From Gymnogyps californianus (lineage: Eukaryota; Chordata; Aves; Accipitriformes; Cathartidae): a DNA stretch of 64,000 nt. Under the pieces are notes generated by a model. That model worked only from the letters and a program-made list of their open reading frames with translations, was not told the DNA's origin and searched no databases. The position numbers and the translations under genes were made by a program. Shown in pieces: positions 48,009 to 60,836 of the stretch (the stretch's first letter is position 1; the number at the start of each line of letters is the position of its first letter). The DNA is taken from contig NC_059481.1 of assembly GCF_018139145.2 (NCBI RefSeq), positions 1,724,368 through 1,788,367 of the forward strand, given 5' to 3'.

Positions 48009-48326
48009 GATCCCTTGTGAGAACCTTCACTCCTTTTTACTTTCTGGTGGAGCCAATGGACATTCTGTCAGTTCGCGGAGCTTCTGTTATAATGAACTGT
48101 TCAGCTTTCTGTGAAACTTCTCCAAAAATTGAATGGAAAAAAGATGGGACTTTTCTAAACTTGGTGTCAGATGACCGTCGCCAGTTGCTACCAGATGGAT
48201 CTTTATTAATAAACAGTGTGGTGCATTCCAAGCATAATAAACCTGATGAAGGATATTATCAATGTGTGGCAACTGTGGAAAGCCTGGGGACCATTGTCAG
48301 CAGAACAGCAAAGCTCACGGTAGCAG
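48009..48326 (+). CDS. NEO1: Neogenin exon 2 (first Ig-like domain)
   Basis: This internal coding exon encodes the N-terminal Ig domain of neogenin, a single-pass receptor for netrins and repulsive guidance molecules in axon guidance, adhesion and BMP signalling. It is flanked by an acceptor (gtgttttacag) and a donor (g/gtaagt). The length is 318 bp; it starts with the last two bases of a codon and ends with the first base of another, so both introns are phase 1. Reading from the first split codon as residue 1, [11 protein letters not shown] spans 6-16, Cys31 and Cys86 are the expected Ig disulphide pair, Trp43 is the core tryptophan (IEWKKDG), and DEGYYQC (80-86) is the F-strand signature. 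NCS at 30-32 is a glycosylation sequon. The match to human neogenin, as I remember it, is close along the whole exon. DCC, the paralogue, differs clearly in the same stretch. Odd point: Cys35, where I recall serine in the human protein. The downstream frame stays open into the intron to about 48557, which is not coding. The gene call is strong; only this exon is visible. Confidence 0.95.
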
Positions 48327-48332
48327 GTAAGT
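48327..48332 (+). other. Splice donor of NEO1 exon 2
   Basis: The sequence gcag/gtaagt matches the U1 consensus at every intronic position of the hexamer. It falls exactly where neogenin similarity stops, after the TAKLTVAG end of the Ig domain. Confidence 0.9.
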
Positions 48333-51300
48333 CTCTTTTTTTTGTGGTTAACAAACAGCATGATAATGTAGATGTGTACTCTGCCCTTGCAAAAAGAGGA
48401 AGGCACTTTCCAAGAAAGGAAAAGATAGTTTCATCAGTAATCAGTGAAACTGGGACTGTATCTCTCATTTTACTAGCTGAAAGTTGTCATATATTGTCTT
48501 CATCTAAGCAGCTTAATCTGTGGGTATTCTCAGGAAATGCTGAAGATCAGGAAAACTGAAATGAATGGATTAAAAAAAAAAAAGTGTCAGGTGCATGTAA
48601 TCACAATGAAGATTTACCACAGCTTAGAAGGGGGAAAAAAGAGCAGGGTTCTACTTTCTTTATGTGTAAATACCCTTAAAAGTAACTTTCTCTGCCTACT
48701 TATATGTTGATATTTATCTGCCCTCTGTCATGAAACATTTGGGAAGCTCCTAAAAGCTAGCAATGTGTACCATTCCTAAAGAACTGGAAGACTGGTAGAG
48801 AAAGCAGGAGTGCTGGGGTTTTGTATTTTTCTTGAGTATCAGGTTGTGAACAAGGAAGTTTGAAAAGTAACAACCAACCAAATGCTTAAAACTTTCCTGA
48901 CAGACATTAAGAAACCCAAGTCATAACCTCACCTTTGGTGTTTTGAGTAACCTTTAGACATGCCTTGGTAATAGCTTTTATTTAGGGGGTAGAAAGTAGT
49001 AAGTGAAGCTTGCACGTAAAAATAAAGAATATGAGTGGGGAGGGTGATCTGTTTTCAGAATGTCGTTTGCTTATTTCTCAGGGCTTGGGAGTGTCAGATT
49101 GTGTGTGTCTTGTAAACAGTATAGCTGGAAGAGACTTATAATTACTTAGTAAGAGTGAGACTTCAAAAACCAACCAAAAAACCCCCCAAATGTAAACTGA
49201 GGCAATGTAACTAGGAAAAAAGCCTATGAAGCAATTTTCTTTTGTTTCTCTAATGATGTTTGCCAGCCTTTTTCAAACAGTTTTTTTTCCCTTTGCTTAA
49301 TAAATGTCTCGAGGTAATGAATTCTTCCTGACTAGCGCTACAGCATCTCCCAGAGCTGCTGCTTACTGTCATTTATATTCTGATGTTGTTTCGATTAAGT
49401 TAGCTGTAGCATTGTTGTGAAACATCAGAAATGTCAGAAATAAAAAAATTGGCGTTTTATACCTTAAAGGAGTGACTTTCAGAGTCTCTGAATGAGAAAT
49501 ACATTTCTAAGTTTCTTGGCAATGAGGACAATAAAAGCAGTTCTCACACGCTTATCTCGGGCAATTACCACCTTCTCACATTGCTGCTGTTGTGATTAAT
49601 TCTGCTGCTTTCCACATGAGATCATTCAATGTGTTGCTTCTGTTATCATTCTGGTCTATATGATCATTAGGTAAGGTTAATGGGGTTAAAAATGAAGGTA
49701 ATTCAAAATATCTGCAAAATTTCCAGTTCAGTTTTCCTGCATCAATGTAGAAGATACTGTTTTAATTGATAGTTTTTAAAACGATGCAATCTTAAAGAGC
49801 CTTTTAGTATTTAAAAAACAAACAAACAATGCAGTTCTGGTGAGTTTTGTTTTCAAAAAATCTTTGCTAGAAAACTGAACAAATATAGTCTAACCCAAGC
49901 CAGTACAAATGTCTACCACACAAATCGTTGCCCCTTTGTCTCATGTTGCCCTAACAGCTGTATTGGAAGATTATTGATTAATTCTATGCAATAAAAATTG
50001 TAATTTTTTTGTTCAGAACTAGAGGAAATGCTGTCGACGTGTGTTCTGCGTTGCCTTCTGCCATTGTGTTAAGTTAGAAATCTGCACAAGAGCATCCTCT
50101 GGCTGCAGTGTGCATAAGTTGTTCTGCTGCTCCAAAAGATTTGTCAAATGTAGATGTGTGAAAACCTATTTACTAACTCAGTTAAGTGCCAAGAGCTGTG
50201 CAAGACTACACAGAGTTTAATCCTTTTGTTGGGGGGAAGGGTAGCTTTGGTTGCTGAAAGCTTTGGAATAGGAGATGGAATATTTAAATTCTGGTTTAAC
50301 TATGTTGTTTTTCTTGACCTCATTTGAATCCCTCAGTTTTATCAGTGGTTTTTAATATTTCTTCCCCCCCTCTTTCTTTTAACCGGAAGCTTTCAGGCTG
50401 TGGTAAGTGTGGGAATAGTTAGCATAGCAAGGTCTCTCCTTGGCCTCGAGATAACAGTGGGAGGCAGCTAATTCCCTTCTTAACTGAGCAGTGGCACGTT
50501 GAATTCGTATGGTGTGTGTGAATGTTGTACTGCGATGCACTTGATCTCCTTAAAAGAGAATATTATGAAGCGTAGCTTGCATGTTTTAACTGCTTCTTAT
50601 TCATTAAATAACTTCATTGCCTGAAAATGACAAATTCTGTTGAGTAATGTAGGCCAGGGCAAAGAAAATTCAGTAAAAACGTGCCGTGTTCCATCATATA
50701 TATGAATGAATACAGGTTTTGAGTTTTTAGTCTTATAACTGCACTATTTCCCTTAACAGCTGATAGATAATGCTGAGCAATCTACCTGTAGTGAGTCTTG
50801 CATAAAGGTCTAACAGGCTGATAAATTTTGATAAATTTCTCAAATTATTTAAAGGACTTTTTATATATTGTAGTTTGATGGATCAAAAATTTTTGAACGT
50901 CGGAAACTGAAGCTCTTTTATTGCCATAGGATGACATGTACTGATAACGCAAGGTGTTGCAAGGTGACAGAGGGGCTTAGTCAACCGTTGTATGAAATAA
51001 TCAAACCGAAACACACACTCTCAGTACCTGAGTGTGGACTGTTCAGACAGTGACTGAATGCTTTATGTTAGAGCCCTACTTTCTTGGTTTCTTGCTTCAA
51101 TTTATGTTTTTGACACAGTGCTATAAACGTGTTGTGGCAGGGGAAAATTGATGATGGCGTGGATTGGCAAGTTTGTAGTGCGTTTGACAATGTGCTTTTA
51201 AAGAACCTTTTCCATACATGATAATAGATGAGAAGCCTTTACTCTTCAGGTTTTTTGAGGTGTGAGAATCAAGGTTTCTGTGGCAACTGAGACTACTATA

Positions 51301-53930
51301 GAAATTGATCTTTTCCTTCTTTAATCTAGTTTCTCATGTGATTTTAAAAAACAAGCTAGAAGTTGTGATAAAGTATTATATTATGAAGAATACTTTAAAT
51401 CAGCACGATTAGTCTGTAACTTGAAGTTGTATGCTACTGCACCTTGATAGTAAGTTGTTTACTGTTCTACCAGACTTCTAGTAGGAAATATTTGATTTTT
51501 AGAAGTTGCAAACAGCAAGAAATTTGTTAGTTTTCTTTAAAGACCAGTAGTTTCAGGATACGTGTGTCTCTTTTTCCTGTTAAGTGTGTGCTTCCACATT
51601 TTGGTTCCTTCTAGCAAATGAAGGTTGAGATTGTCGTTGCCAGTGTTTCTTCCTTCTTTGCTTCCTCTTGCTTTGCAAACTTAAGCATGTTGTAATGCTT
51701 TAAACTGGATTTGTGAAATAATTTATTTTTAAAAGTGATTTTTTGCTTGCTTTCTTTGAAACCAGAATATGACTGCACAAACATCAGGGTAGTGGAGGTA
51801 CGGTGGTCATATAGTCCGTATAATGTATAGGTTTTTGCCATTACTATGATGGGTTTGAACTAGGGAAGTCAAAGGAACTGCCTAATTTATGTAAAGCCAC
51901 AACACCTTTTAATCAGTGCCTTAGTAGAGTACGGGTTTTTTAATTGGCTTTTGAAATGCAAATCTGTCTTTGATACTTAAGTGCCAGTTAGATCTTAAGA
52001 AGGGTGAAGGGTTGGAATAGCTCTTACAAAACACGGATTAAAAAAAGATTTACAAAATTGTGGGGAACTGTGTCTGTAATTCATCTTGGAGATATAAATT
52101 TGTATGTATTTTAGTAAAAAGTATAATGATACTAGCTTAAAAATATTCCCGAGATGATTTTTTTTTTCCCAGTCACTATTTACTGCTACTTAGTTAAAGC
52201 TTTTGTAAAGCTTTTATTGAGAGAATGGCTATACAAAGATCTAAAAGGTCCAAAGCATGACAGTGGCACTGAGTTTCTTCATACGGATTTATCAGTTCTA
52301 TATATCTATTTAAAGAGTGTTCACTAAATTATTTATTTCACTTCCTGTTGTCTTTTTTCCCCAAGTGAATCCATCTGTTTTTCTTCCTCTTTTTCCACTT
52401 ATCTTTGCATTTGGTAATACTTGGCTTTGAGCTTTATATGTAAACTGCTTGGTTGTGATGACGTAGCTGTATCGCTGCATTGATACTAACTTCAAGTATG
52501 TCTGAGTTTCATTAATTCAAAAAGCACTTGGGGATAACTTACGACCTTTTTTCTCCCACCTCGATTAAATAATCTCCTTATATTATTATTTCTTATTTAA
52601 ATAGTCATAGAAATTTTATTTTCAAACCTTCATTTCATAATTACTTTTAGAAAAAGTACAAGCAAATCACTTCTGTTAAGAAATATCCCTGCCATGTAGT
52701 ATCAAAATCTAAAAGGGTTCAATAATCAGAAGAGGCAGGCTTTGTATTTAGTAAAAATGTAATACTTCTTTTGGAACCATCTGAAAACATTGCGGGTGCA
52801 GCACCGTCCAGAATGAGCATAGTTTCTTCCTGAAAAGTAATTCTGAAAACTGTCATGGTGGAGCTTCAGGTATTGTTTTGTGTTGAAGACATAAACACTG
52901 AAACCTTGATAGACTTCCCATTTTTCCATCTACAACTACTAATGCTTGCGTGACTTGTGTGGGTTGAGGCACATCGCGTACATACTTGGAAGAAAAATTT
53001 GGAGTTTAATTCAGGTATGCTCTAGCACTTCGTGCTCCTTGCATGGTGTTCTCTGTAGTTCTCTGCTTTTCTGACCTGAATAAATCCTCCTCTTTCTGCT
53101 AGTTCATTCAGCTAATCATATAGCTCAGACTGTACCAGACTGCTGAAGCCTCTGGCTTTGGGTCGTACTGCTGTGGCATGGCAGAGGGATTGTTGCAGTT
53201 TCATTAATAAAATTTGTCTTCACTGGTTTTCCAGAACTTCATTTAAAACCTTTGTATATAATATTTTTGTCTGTGCAATCAAGTATCTGAAGGCTAAATG
53301 TCAGAATGTGTTGACTATGCAATTACCTGTCCCTTTTCTATATGGTATGGTTGTATCCACATGATATGCAGTACATAACCACTTTCATTCATTCCTTCTG
53401 CTGACCTGTCTCCGTCCATGTACAGAATCAAACTCGGGGGCCAGGAAATAGGATAGGGTTATGTGGTGAAAGAAATGCTCCATGATATTGCTCCCTCAGG
53501 TCTCGTACAGCTTGGAAGATACATAACCTCTTTGTCAGGGGATTGCAAAAAGTGAAGATGATTCCTTAGTGAGCAGGAGACTTAAGACCAGAAGAGGAAA
53601 GCTGTGAACTGTATTCTCTAACCTACTGCATAGCATTGCATAGAACCTCTCAATAATGAGGATGTCAAGCCCTTGAGTTGTGCTTGACCAATGTGATTTA
53701 CTTGATGTCGATACATTAGATGCAGAGAATGAGCTTTACTTGAGAAATTGTTCCAATTTTTAGCTGACTAGATTGCCTTTTGAAGGTTTATTTGCATCTT
53801 GAATATATGTAGCTTTGGGCTTCCAAATTGATGACTAGAAGAGCTGGCTGTGTAACTGCCATTGAAATTATAGGAGGCCTGGATGAGCAACTACTGTGGT
53901 ATTTCATGTAATGTGGCTTGGAGGAATTAA
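48333..53930. other. 5' part of intron 2, no gene
   Basis: Mostly AT-rich. The stretch 49290-49680 is less AT-rich and low in simple repeats, with homeobox-like TAAT words, and could be a conserved element, but that cannot be judged from one sequence. No second Ig exon was found. Confidence 0.5.
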
Positions 53931-53935
53931 TTGAG

Positions 53936-54050
53936 TTATGAGCCAGGAGATGCTGATGTCTAATCCTGCTTCTGTTGCAGACTCATTATATGGTCTCAAG
54001 AAGATCTCCATGCTTTGCCTTTTTCTCAATGGACTAATAAGGAATTTCTC
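53936..54050 (+). mobile_element. MIR-like ancient SINE relic, sense
   Basis: The segment agccaggagatgctgatgtc, then taatcctgcttctgttgcag, then tttttctcaatgg parallels the MIR core and 3' part ('...ctgctacagactca...tgacc...tgcctcagtttcctcat...'). Birds keep only scattered, very divergent MIR copies, and this fits. The similarity is judged from memory. Confidence 0.45.
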
Positions 54051-54064
54051 TTCAATAAATTTAG

Positions 54065-57000
54065 AGTATTACTTCTTATAATGCACCAAGATGCTGTAAA
54101 TGAGTATGCTGAGAGAAAACCAAGTAGAAATAAGTAATTCTGTATCCATTACAGATTTTGGATGACATGCAGTAGGTAAAGTTGTGGCCAAGAGATGATT
54201 ATGCAGGACATTCCCTGAGCACAGCGTGTGGGAGAGAGGAGGACCTGGATGGATGTGTTCTTGCAATTAAAGCTAGATCTCTGCAAGGCGCGTCCTCCAA
54301 GAGGTGTGTTGTGGTTGTGAGAACTTAATTTCTGGTAGGTTGTAGTACTTAGCTATTTAATGTTGAAATCGCTTATTTATGTATAAACAATGGTGAATAG
54401 TTAAGGATTTTGCTCCAACATTAATTTGGGTTGAAATTTTATCTCTGCCTTTTGCCATAACTACTGAGAACTGCATAAAAGTAACCAGGTTGTACAGTTC
54501 TGGAATCACATGTCTTTTGCAAACTTTGCCTAACTTTGAAGATCACAACTGAACAGTGTTTTATTTCTTACTGGACTCTGTGTGTGTGTGTGTCATTCCT
54601 AAAGGATAAGAGAGAAGCTTAGCTCAGTGGCTCAGCAGAATGAACTATGTGCGTATACCAGCTCCTCGGAGATGTGGTTAGGCTAGAAATAACAGCACGT
54701 TTTTTACTCAGTATTGCATATTTCCTTTAAGAGCAAGGGGGGAAAAAAAATCTTGATCTGATCTTCATGAATAAAGAACTTTCTGTACCTTGGCATTGGA
54801 AAAAACCTAAGAGCATAGATACTTCAGTGGAGGGTACTTAAGAGCACTTAACCAGTAAGTGACATGGGTGATAAATTTTCCTTGCAAAAATACATTTTCT
54901 ATGAAAAAAGCATCTGCATTTTTCATAAATTGGCTTAGATCAAAATGCATTTCTTGTCAATGACAGGTAAATGGGAAAGGTGGTTTTAACAAAACTGCAG
55001 TTTGTACACTTTCTGTCAGCTCTTACTGAAAACGTGAGAGTTTAGACGTTTAAGATAATAAATGTAATACCTTGTATGTCATTCTAAATTCTTACAATCC
55101 ACATTTGTCCAGTTACAGTGTGTGTGGGGGGGGAATCTATGTGAGCCCTTGGACTGATCTATATTAGTACTTGGACTGAAAGCAAAGGTCCGGATTCAGA
55201 ACTATTACACATATTCTCAGTGTAAGATTAGGAAAAACGAATTTGTAGACTTTGTCGTCATTTACTTTTTCTTTTTTTTGAACAGTAACTGCATAAATTT
55301 GGGAGATGGGAACCGAAGTGATTGAAGTAATTTGTGATATAGAGCACTTCACTTGTTGGGTATGCAACCTGAAAAGGTTTGCCTTTTGCCGGCGTACCGT
55401 CTATTTCCTTTCCTTCTTCTTTTCCAACAAAACCCGAACAAATGCCAAAACAAAATGATGTTGATGTTTCACTCTGATCTTGAATGACTCTTACACCTCT
55501 CACATGGTGTTAGAGAGTTAGGGTACAATTTTTCTTCCAGAATTTGGTGGAATTTAATTCTTTTTAGGGGGTATGGCAGGAGAGGACTTGGAATTGCTCA
55601 TGACTGAAATAATTCTTTTAAAATGAATCAGTAGAAATCCAATCAGACTAAATCTGTGTCGTTCATACGTGAACTGAAAGTGTTGGAGAGATCAGCAGGG
55701 TATCAACATAGTAACTTCTCTAGACTGAGGAGGGGAAGAAGTGTTGCTTCTGATCCAGGATCTGTTCCCTCTTGGGCGGCAATTGGTCTGTCTCCCTTAT
55801 TTTTGTGGTGTGCGTGCCAGGAATTGCTTCCTGTAATTCCTCGAGCCTGATTGCAAGTCCTTGTCTATCCAGTTAATTTATCGTGCTTTTTAGTGCTGTG
55901 TTCTCTCCAGCAACTCATATGAAAGCAGTATACCAAGTTATGATTTAGTATCAGACAGCTTACTTGCCACATCTAAAGCAGATAGCTGTACAGTTTGTCT
56001 GCAGCTGAATTGATTAATCCTGGGTGAAAGCCCACAGCAGCAGAATTTTAGGCCTGCTTGTTTTTAAACTCTTCATTGATATCTAATGATCAAGTTATAG
56101 CCTGGGTGAAGAGATTCTAATTTGCTAGTTGAATGATATTAAAACCACTGTTTCTATTTAAAAATTCAGGTTTTCTTAAGCTTTTGTGTTTAGAGTTTAT
56201 TACACCTAATATCGAATAAAATCAGACAGCCTATTTTGACTAATACTATTCCTGTCCCTAATTGCGTGGGTCAGTGAGCTAGTTAAAGCTTATTTGTCCT
56301 CACTGGAGGGTAACGAATCCTCTTCTGTAGCTATAGGAGAGGGGGCACAAGTAGATCTGTAACACTCGTGCCTGAACTTTCTGCTTTAGTAACAATTTAA
56401 TATTACGGTTCAGAAAAAAACAAACTAGTATGTATTTTCTAGAATGGAGTTAATTTTTAGTGCAATGAGAGATCCCTTACTGAGCCCAGTCAGAAAAGGG
56501 GGGGGATGATTATGGATCCTTTTCTCAGATGGGTAGATGCAGGAAAAAAATGCAAATTGGTGAAACCTCAGATGTCCATTACCAGCTATCCCATTTACAT
56601 GTAGTGGAAATCTCCCTTCTTGCTGGGATGTCTTGTTTAAGATGGTTGTGGTAGCTAATATTCTTGATTCTTAAACACACAGCATGGAAGTGTTTAAATC
56701 CTGTGGTCATTCATTAAGTTAAGATTTTCTTAATTGGGCATGATCTTAGGTGCAATATTCCATGTCACTATAAACCAAAAAGACTAGGTTTTATCAGTTT
56801 ACCAGTTTGCAACTTAAATTTTTAAGTCTTGTAATTAGCAAAGAAAGTATCTTTTGTGCATTTGGTTAATGGCCAAAGTTGTCTTTATGTTAATATACTT
56901 CAAAAAATAATATAGTTACTGTAAATCATAAAAAAAAAAAAATTAAAGCTTTTTGCAGTATACATTCAAGTCTTGACCTTTAGTTTTGAAAATATGGAAG

Positions 57001-57945
57001 GCAATATAGTTAATCTCCAGAGAAGCATGAATTCTGTGAAAGGGAGCTTCAGTGCCAAATTTCTAAAATCACTTGGGTTTGTAGGAGACAATCTGTTGAT
57101 GGGTAATTCTACGTGGTGATACAAAAGTAGAAGGTGAGAGCATACTGATGATGCATCAACACCCCTAAACAAGAGAGTTGGATGAACTTTTTTTGGATTA
57201 GCTTTCTCATTTGTTAATATTTTCACTCAAATATGTATTTTTCCTTATTTATGTTCTGCATGTCAGCACCAGCAATCCCCTTTGTAATTTTGTTTGACAA
57301 GTTTTCGCATAGATTGCTCACTAAATCCCAAACTGTCAGGCAAGTGATAGTTACATATGCAGCCTGTATTCTTAACTCACTGCATTTTCTAGTGTGGGAT
57401 TCAACAAGAAGTTTCAGCTTTAGTTAGACAGGGTAAAAGTGAAGGGTCTCCACACTGGCATTGTTCGGATTTTTGATCAACTGAATATTGCATTTTGAAA
57501 ATGATAAGAACTTGTACTATCACACCTACCCAAATGAAAGACGACACAAAAGCAGTAAGGGTAAGAAGTATCATGGCAGAAGTGTGTGTATGATTAATTC
57601 TTTATTTTTTCATAATAGAAATTCAAGAGCAAGTTTAATGACACTGAAAAGGAAGCAAAATGGAGGAAAATTATTTTTAATAAGGAGAAATTAAGTTATG
57701 AAACTTGCTATGGTTGATCTCAGTGAGGTTAGTTCTTGGTAACATTCTTAAAAGCATAGGATATGTCTCATCATTCACATAAGTACACCAGAAATAAAAA
57801 TGTTTAAAATTATTAAAAAAACCCTGCAACTCCTACTTATTTGCATATATAAACCTCTGGTTTTGGGGGGAGCATGGGGAAATGTCTTTAGATAATTTAT
57901 AGGTTTCTGTAAAGGTGTTGCTCTTCCTTCTCTAATAGCTTCTGA
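54065..57945. other. AT-rich intronic stretch, no gene
   Basis: A (GT)n tract of about 15 bp lies at 54578-54593 and an A run at about 56929-56941. Short frames on both strands lack domains. Confidence 0.5.
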
Positions 57946-57949
57946 AGTC

Positions 57950-60735
57950 ACATTCCTGGATTAGATGCCCCGTCAGTCTGCTCTTTTGTGACTATTCTTA
58001 AATTGAACACATTAAAAATAAAGCAAAGAAAGGCTTCATTATGGAGAGACCTTTAAAAAACTCTCTCTGATATGATGAGCTTAATTGCTAGCAACTGTCC
58101 GTGATTCAAGGGTCAGTGGTGTGATAATCCACACCTTAGCTGTTTTTTCTCCGGATCCCTTTGAGTGAACTACAGTTTTGTTGAATAATTTGCTAGTTAT
58201 ACTGCTTTTAGTGTTTCTCTTCCTTTCTGCCACGCATCCTTGTTGTCCCTAGACATCATCTTTTTCAGCTAGATGTTTGTATCTATAGAAGTTCTTTCTC
58301 CTTTGTATTTATGTCTCCTGTTATGTCAGTCTTCAAGTACTCTATTTGTGAGGGGTTTCTTTGCTATTCATGGATTCTGAGTATTTCTCTGTGAAACTGT
58401 TTAGGTTATTTCCTGTCTCCTATCTGTTGTCAGGTACCAACTGTCTTTGTCACTGTCTATAGAGTTGCCTGCAAAAGTTGTTCTGATCTTTCCTTTCTTT
58501 CAGTTTCTTGATAAATTTATCATGACAGTCTTCTCTGTGCATTAATCTTCTTTGAATAGCTTGTTCACATGAGCTTTCGTAATTGATAGCCTCGCCTGGA
58601 TCTAAAATTATTTAACCTGTCAAGCTCTTTTCTTTCACCAGAGTACTCAGATCTTATTCTTCTTTTGTTATGGCTATTGATTTTGTTTTAGAAAGAGTGA
58701 TTGTGGGCCTGAACTTTTTTTTTTTTTTAGGCAGTCTATTGATCAAGACCTGAGGTTTCTTAAATGGTGAGGCGATCTGCATACCTCATCTAAAGGTCTT
58801 CTCTTAAAATCCCACAGTGTTTTCTTCATTGTCCTCACTATTAGAATGATCTTCAACGGTACCAAATAAATTACTCCGTAGTTTGCACGCCCTCTGTTCA
58901 TTTTTCTGTGGTATTAGAAATGTCTACTTAGCATGTTTCTCAGTGTCTGTATAGATCAAATTCATTGCGGCTACTGCAGCTTTTCCTGCTGCCTTGAACT
59001 GCTGCTATTGATGCTGGAGCTTTTCTGTTCTTTGGCCCTTTAATTGCAAGTCCTGTCTCTGATTTTAATGTTGCTATTACTTCACCTACTCCATTAGCAG
59101 AATTATTTTTTCTGTATTCCTGTGCCATTTTGTGCAGCACTTTCTGAGGCTGACCTTCCGCTGTGCCGTGGACTAACAGCCCCCACCTCACCCCACATTA
59201 CCTTTCTTGTAGTTTATGGTTGTTGTCAATGACCTCTGTATTTTTGAAGGTCTTCCTTGAATCACCTTTCTTGTTCCCATTTCATTCCTGGAATAATTTA
59301 TTGATCTCTTGTTGATATCATTTGACTAGAGTTTGGATTTGTTTGTTTAGCCTTGGTCTATTCTCTTGTCTTGTTGTTTTTCAGCATTTTCAATACCTTA
59401 TCAAAGATCAGTTCTTAATTTCTGATCTCTTTTGTTTCCTCCAAAGGATTTCTGAGATACTTCTATCAAGGAAGGCTGGATTAACTTCTTGCTTAGCATT
59501 TCTTTCTTCTACATTATTAGTTTGTTTAAATATACCTGAACCTTATTATGTTAGGGTTTTCCATAACTGCTTCACTCCTAACTTGAACAGCTATCCACAT
59601 TCAGTTATCTTCATTAAAAATTCTGCCAGGACACATTCTGCAGTTGCAGAGCAACTGTCTTTCATTTTGAAGTTACCAGGCACCAGACATTCATCCCTTC
59701 CCAGAGCCAATCTTAATCCATTCATAAAATTCCTCTACTACTTCTCCTGGAGCCATAGCTGGTCAGGCTGTGAGCCTGGATCATCACTACAGACTTGGGA
59801 TGTCGCAGAGCATAGCGAGCATACACTCAGCTGTTTCACTTCCCCCCTGCCCCGGTTAGGAACCGTACCCCAATTGATACAATATCAGGATGTACATCGT
59901 GTCTGCTCCTCATTTCTTGGTCTGTTTTAGTACTTCGTTATTCCTGGGACTTCTGGCAAAGGTAATGTTTGGCAAAGTGGCATCATAAAGTTATTCCTAG
60001 ATGTTTGACTTGTCTCTTACTTAATATTGTGCTGTCAGTCATGAGTGTAGTGGTTTCACCAGGATTATTTTACTGACATTTGTCTCATTTCTTTTCATCA
60101 AGCTTTTGCGAGAGAGGCTCACGTGGGATTATTGTGTCCTGGTTTGAGTGTAAAGAGTTGTTTCAGGCTAAGCGAAGTTTCTTAAGAAGTCAGGATCTCT
60201 CTGTATGTCTGTTTCCGTTGATGGACTGAGTTCAACAGGTACTCTGAGCTTTCTGTGTCCTGGTTCAAAATCAGAATTGATCTGTAATCAATTTGTGAGT
60301 TTTTTCTGATATCTACATGCCTGTGTTCTTATGCCGTTGTATTTCAGCTTTTGCAAAGTCTACCACTGGTACGTAAAGGACAGCTATATAAACACTTGTT
60401 GTTTAAAATAAATTCTGAGAGAAACTTTTTTGCCAGGTAAAACTTCAGAATATTCTGATGTGTTTTACTAGTCCAGACACCCTCTTAAATTTTTGTATGT
60501 GTGGTTTCTTAGTTTTGTTTTTAGTTTGTGGTTATGTGGGAAAGCTCAGATCCAAGTCTGAGACGGGATGATGGCAACCTCAAATTCATGTAATCTAATT
60601 TTGTGCTCCAGGGCATGATCAATCCTGCTCTAACTTTCCCTGTTAGAAGCTTGTTTTGACAGGTGTAATTCTGTTCCTCTTTGCACAATATTTTGTGCAG
60701 TATTTTGCTATATCTCTCCATAGTTTTCTGTATAG
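57950..60735 (-). other. Pyrimidine-rich block, possible decayed antisense retroelement
   Basis: The plus strand is persistently rich in T and C, so the minus strand is A/G-rich like the coding strand of many retroelements. On the minus strand, a stop-free segment of 83 codons (59191-58940) is Lys/Ala/Ser-rich, and further short open pieces such as APGEVVEEFYEWIKIG (around 59760-59710) appear in shifting frames. The 202-codon plus-strand frame (59322-59930) is the complement of such a region and is Phe/Leu/Ser-rich, as expected for an antisense frame. I could not assign the block to CR1, RTE, a retrovirus or a DNA transposon, and saw no clear terminal repeats. Confidence 0.3.
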
Positions 60736-60741
60736 CTTCCC

Positions 60742-60836
60742 CATATCATAGTGTCATCAGATAATTGAGCTTGGAAGGGACCTCAGGAGATCTCGAGTTC
60801 AGTTGCCAGTTCAAAACAGCTCTGCGGTCATACCAG
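60742..60836 (-). mobile_element. CR1-like 3' end, antisense
   Basis: catatcatagtgtcatcaga, then ttgagcttggaagggacctc, then aggagatctcgagttca is the reverse complement of a CR1 tail (ctcgatctcctgaggtcccttccaa...). The terminal octamers are mutated. Only about 95 bp are recognisable. Confidence 0.7.

Noticed and set aside
48327..48559. Continuation of the NEO1 reading frame past the exon
   Set aside because: The donor consensus and the end of neogenin similarity at 48326 show that this is intron read-through.
59322..59930. 202-codon plus-strand frame
   Set aside because: Phe/Leu/Ser-rich, as expected for the complement of A/G-rich DNA. It has no domain, and the block is better treated as a possible antisense element.
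60137..60265. Two copies of tgtcctggtt resembling the start of the ERVL-type LTR
   Set aside because: The sequence after each copy does not follow the LTR, and no CA end or target duplication was found.
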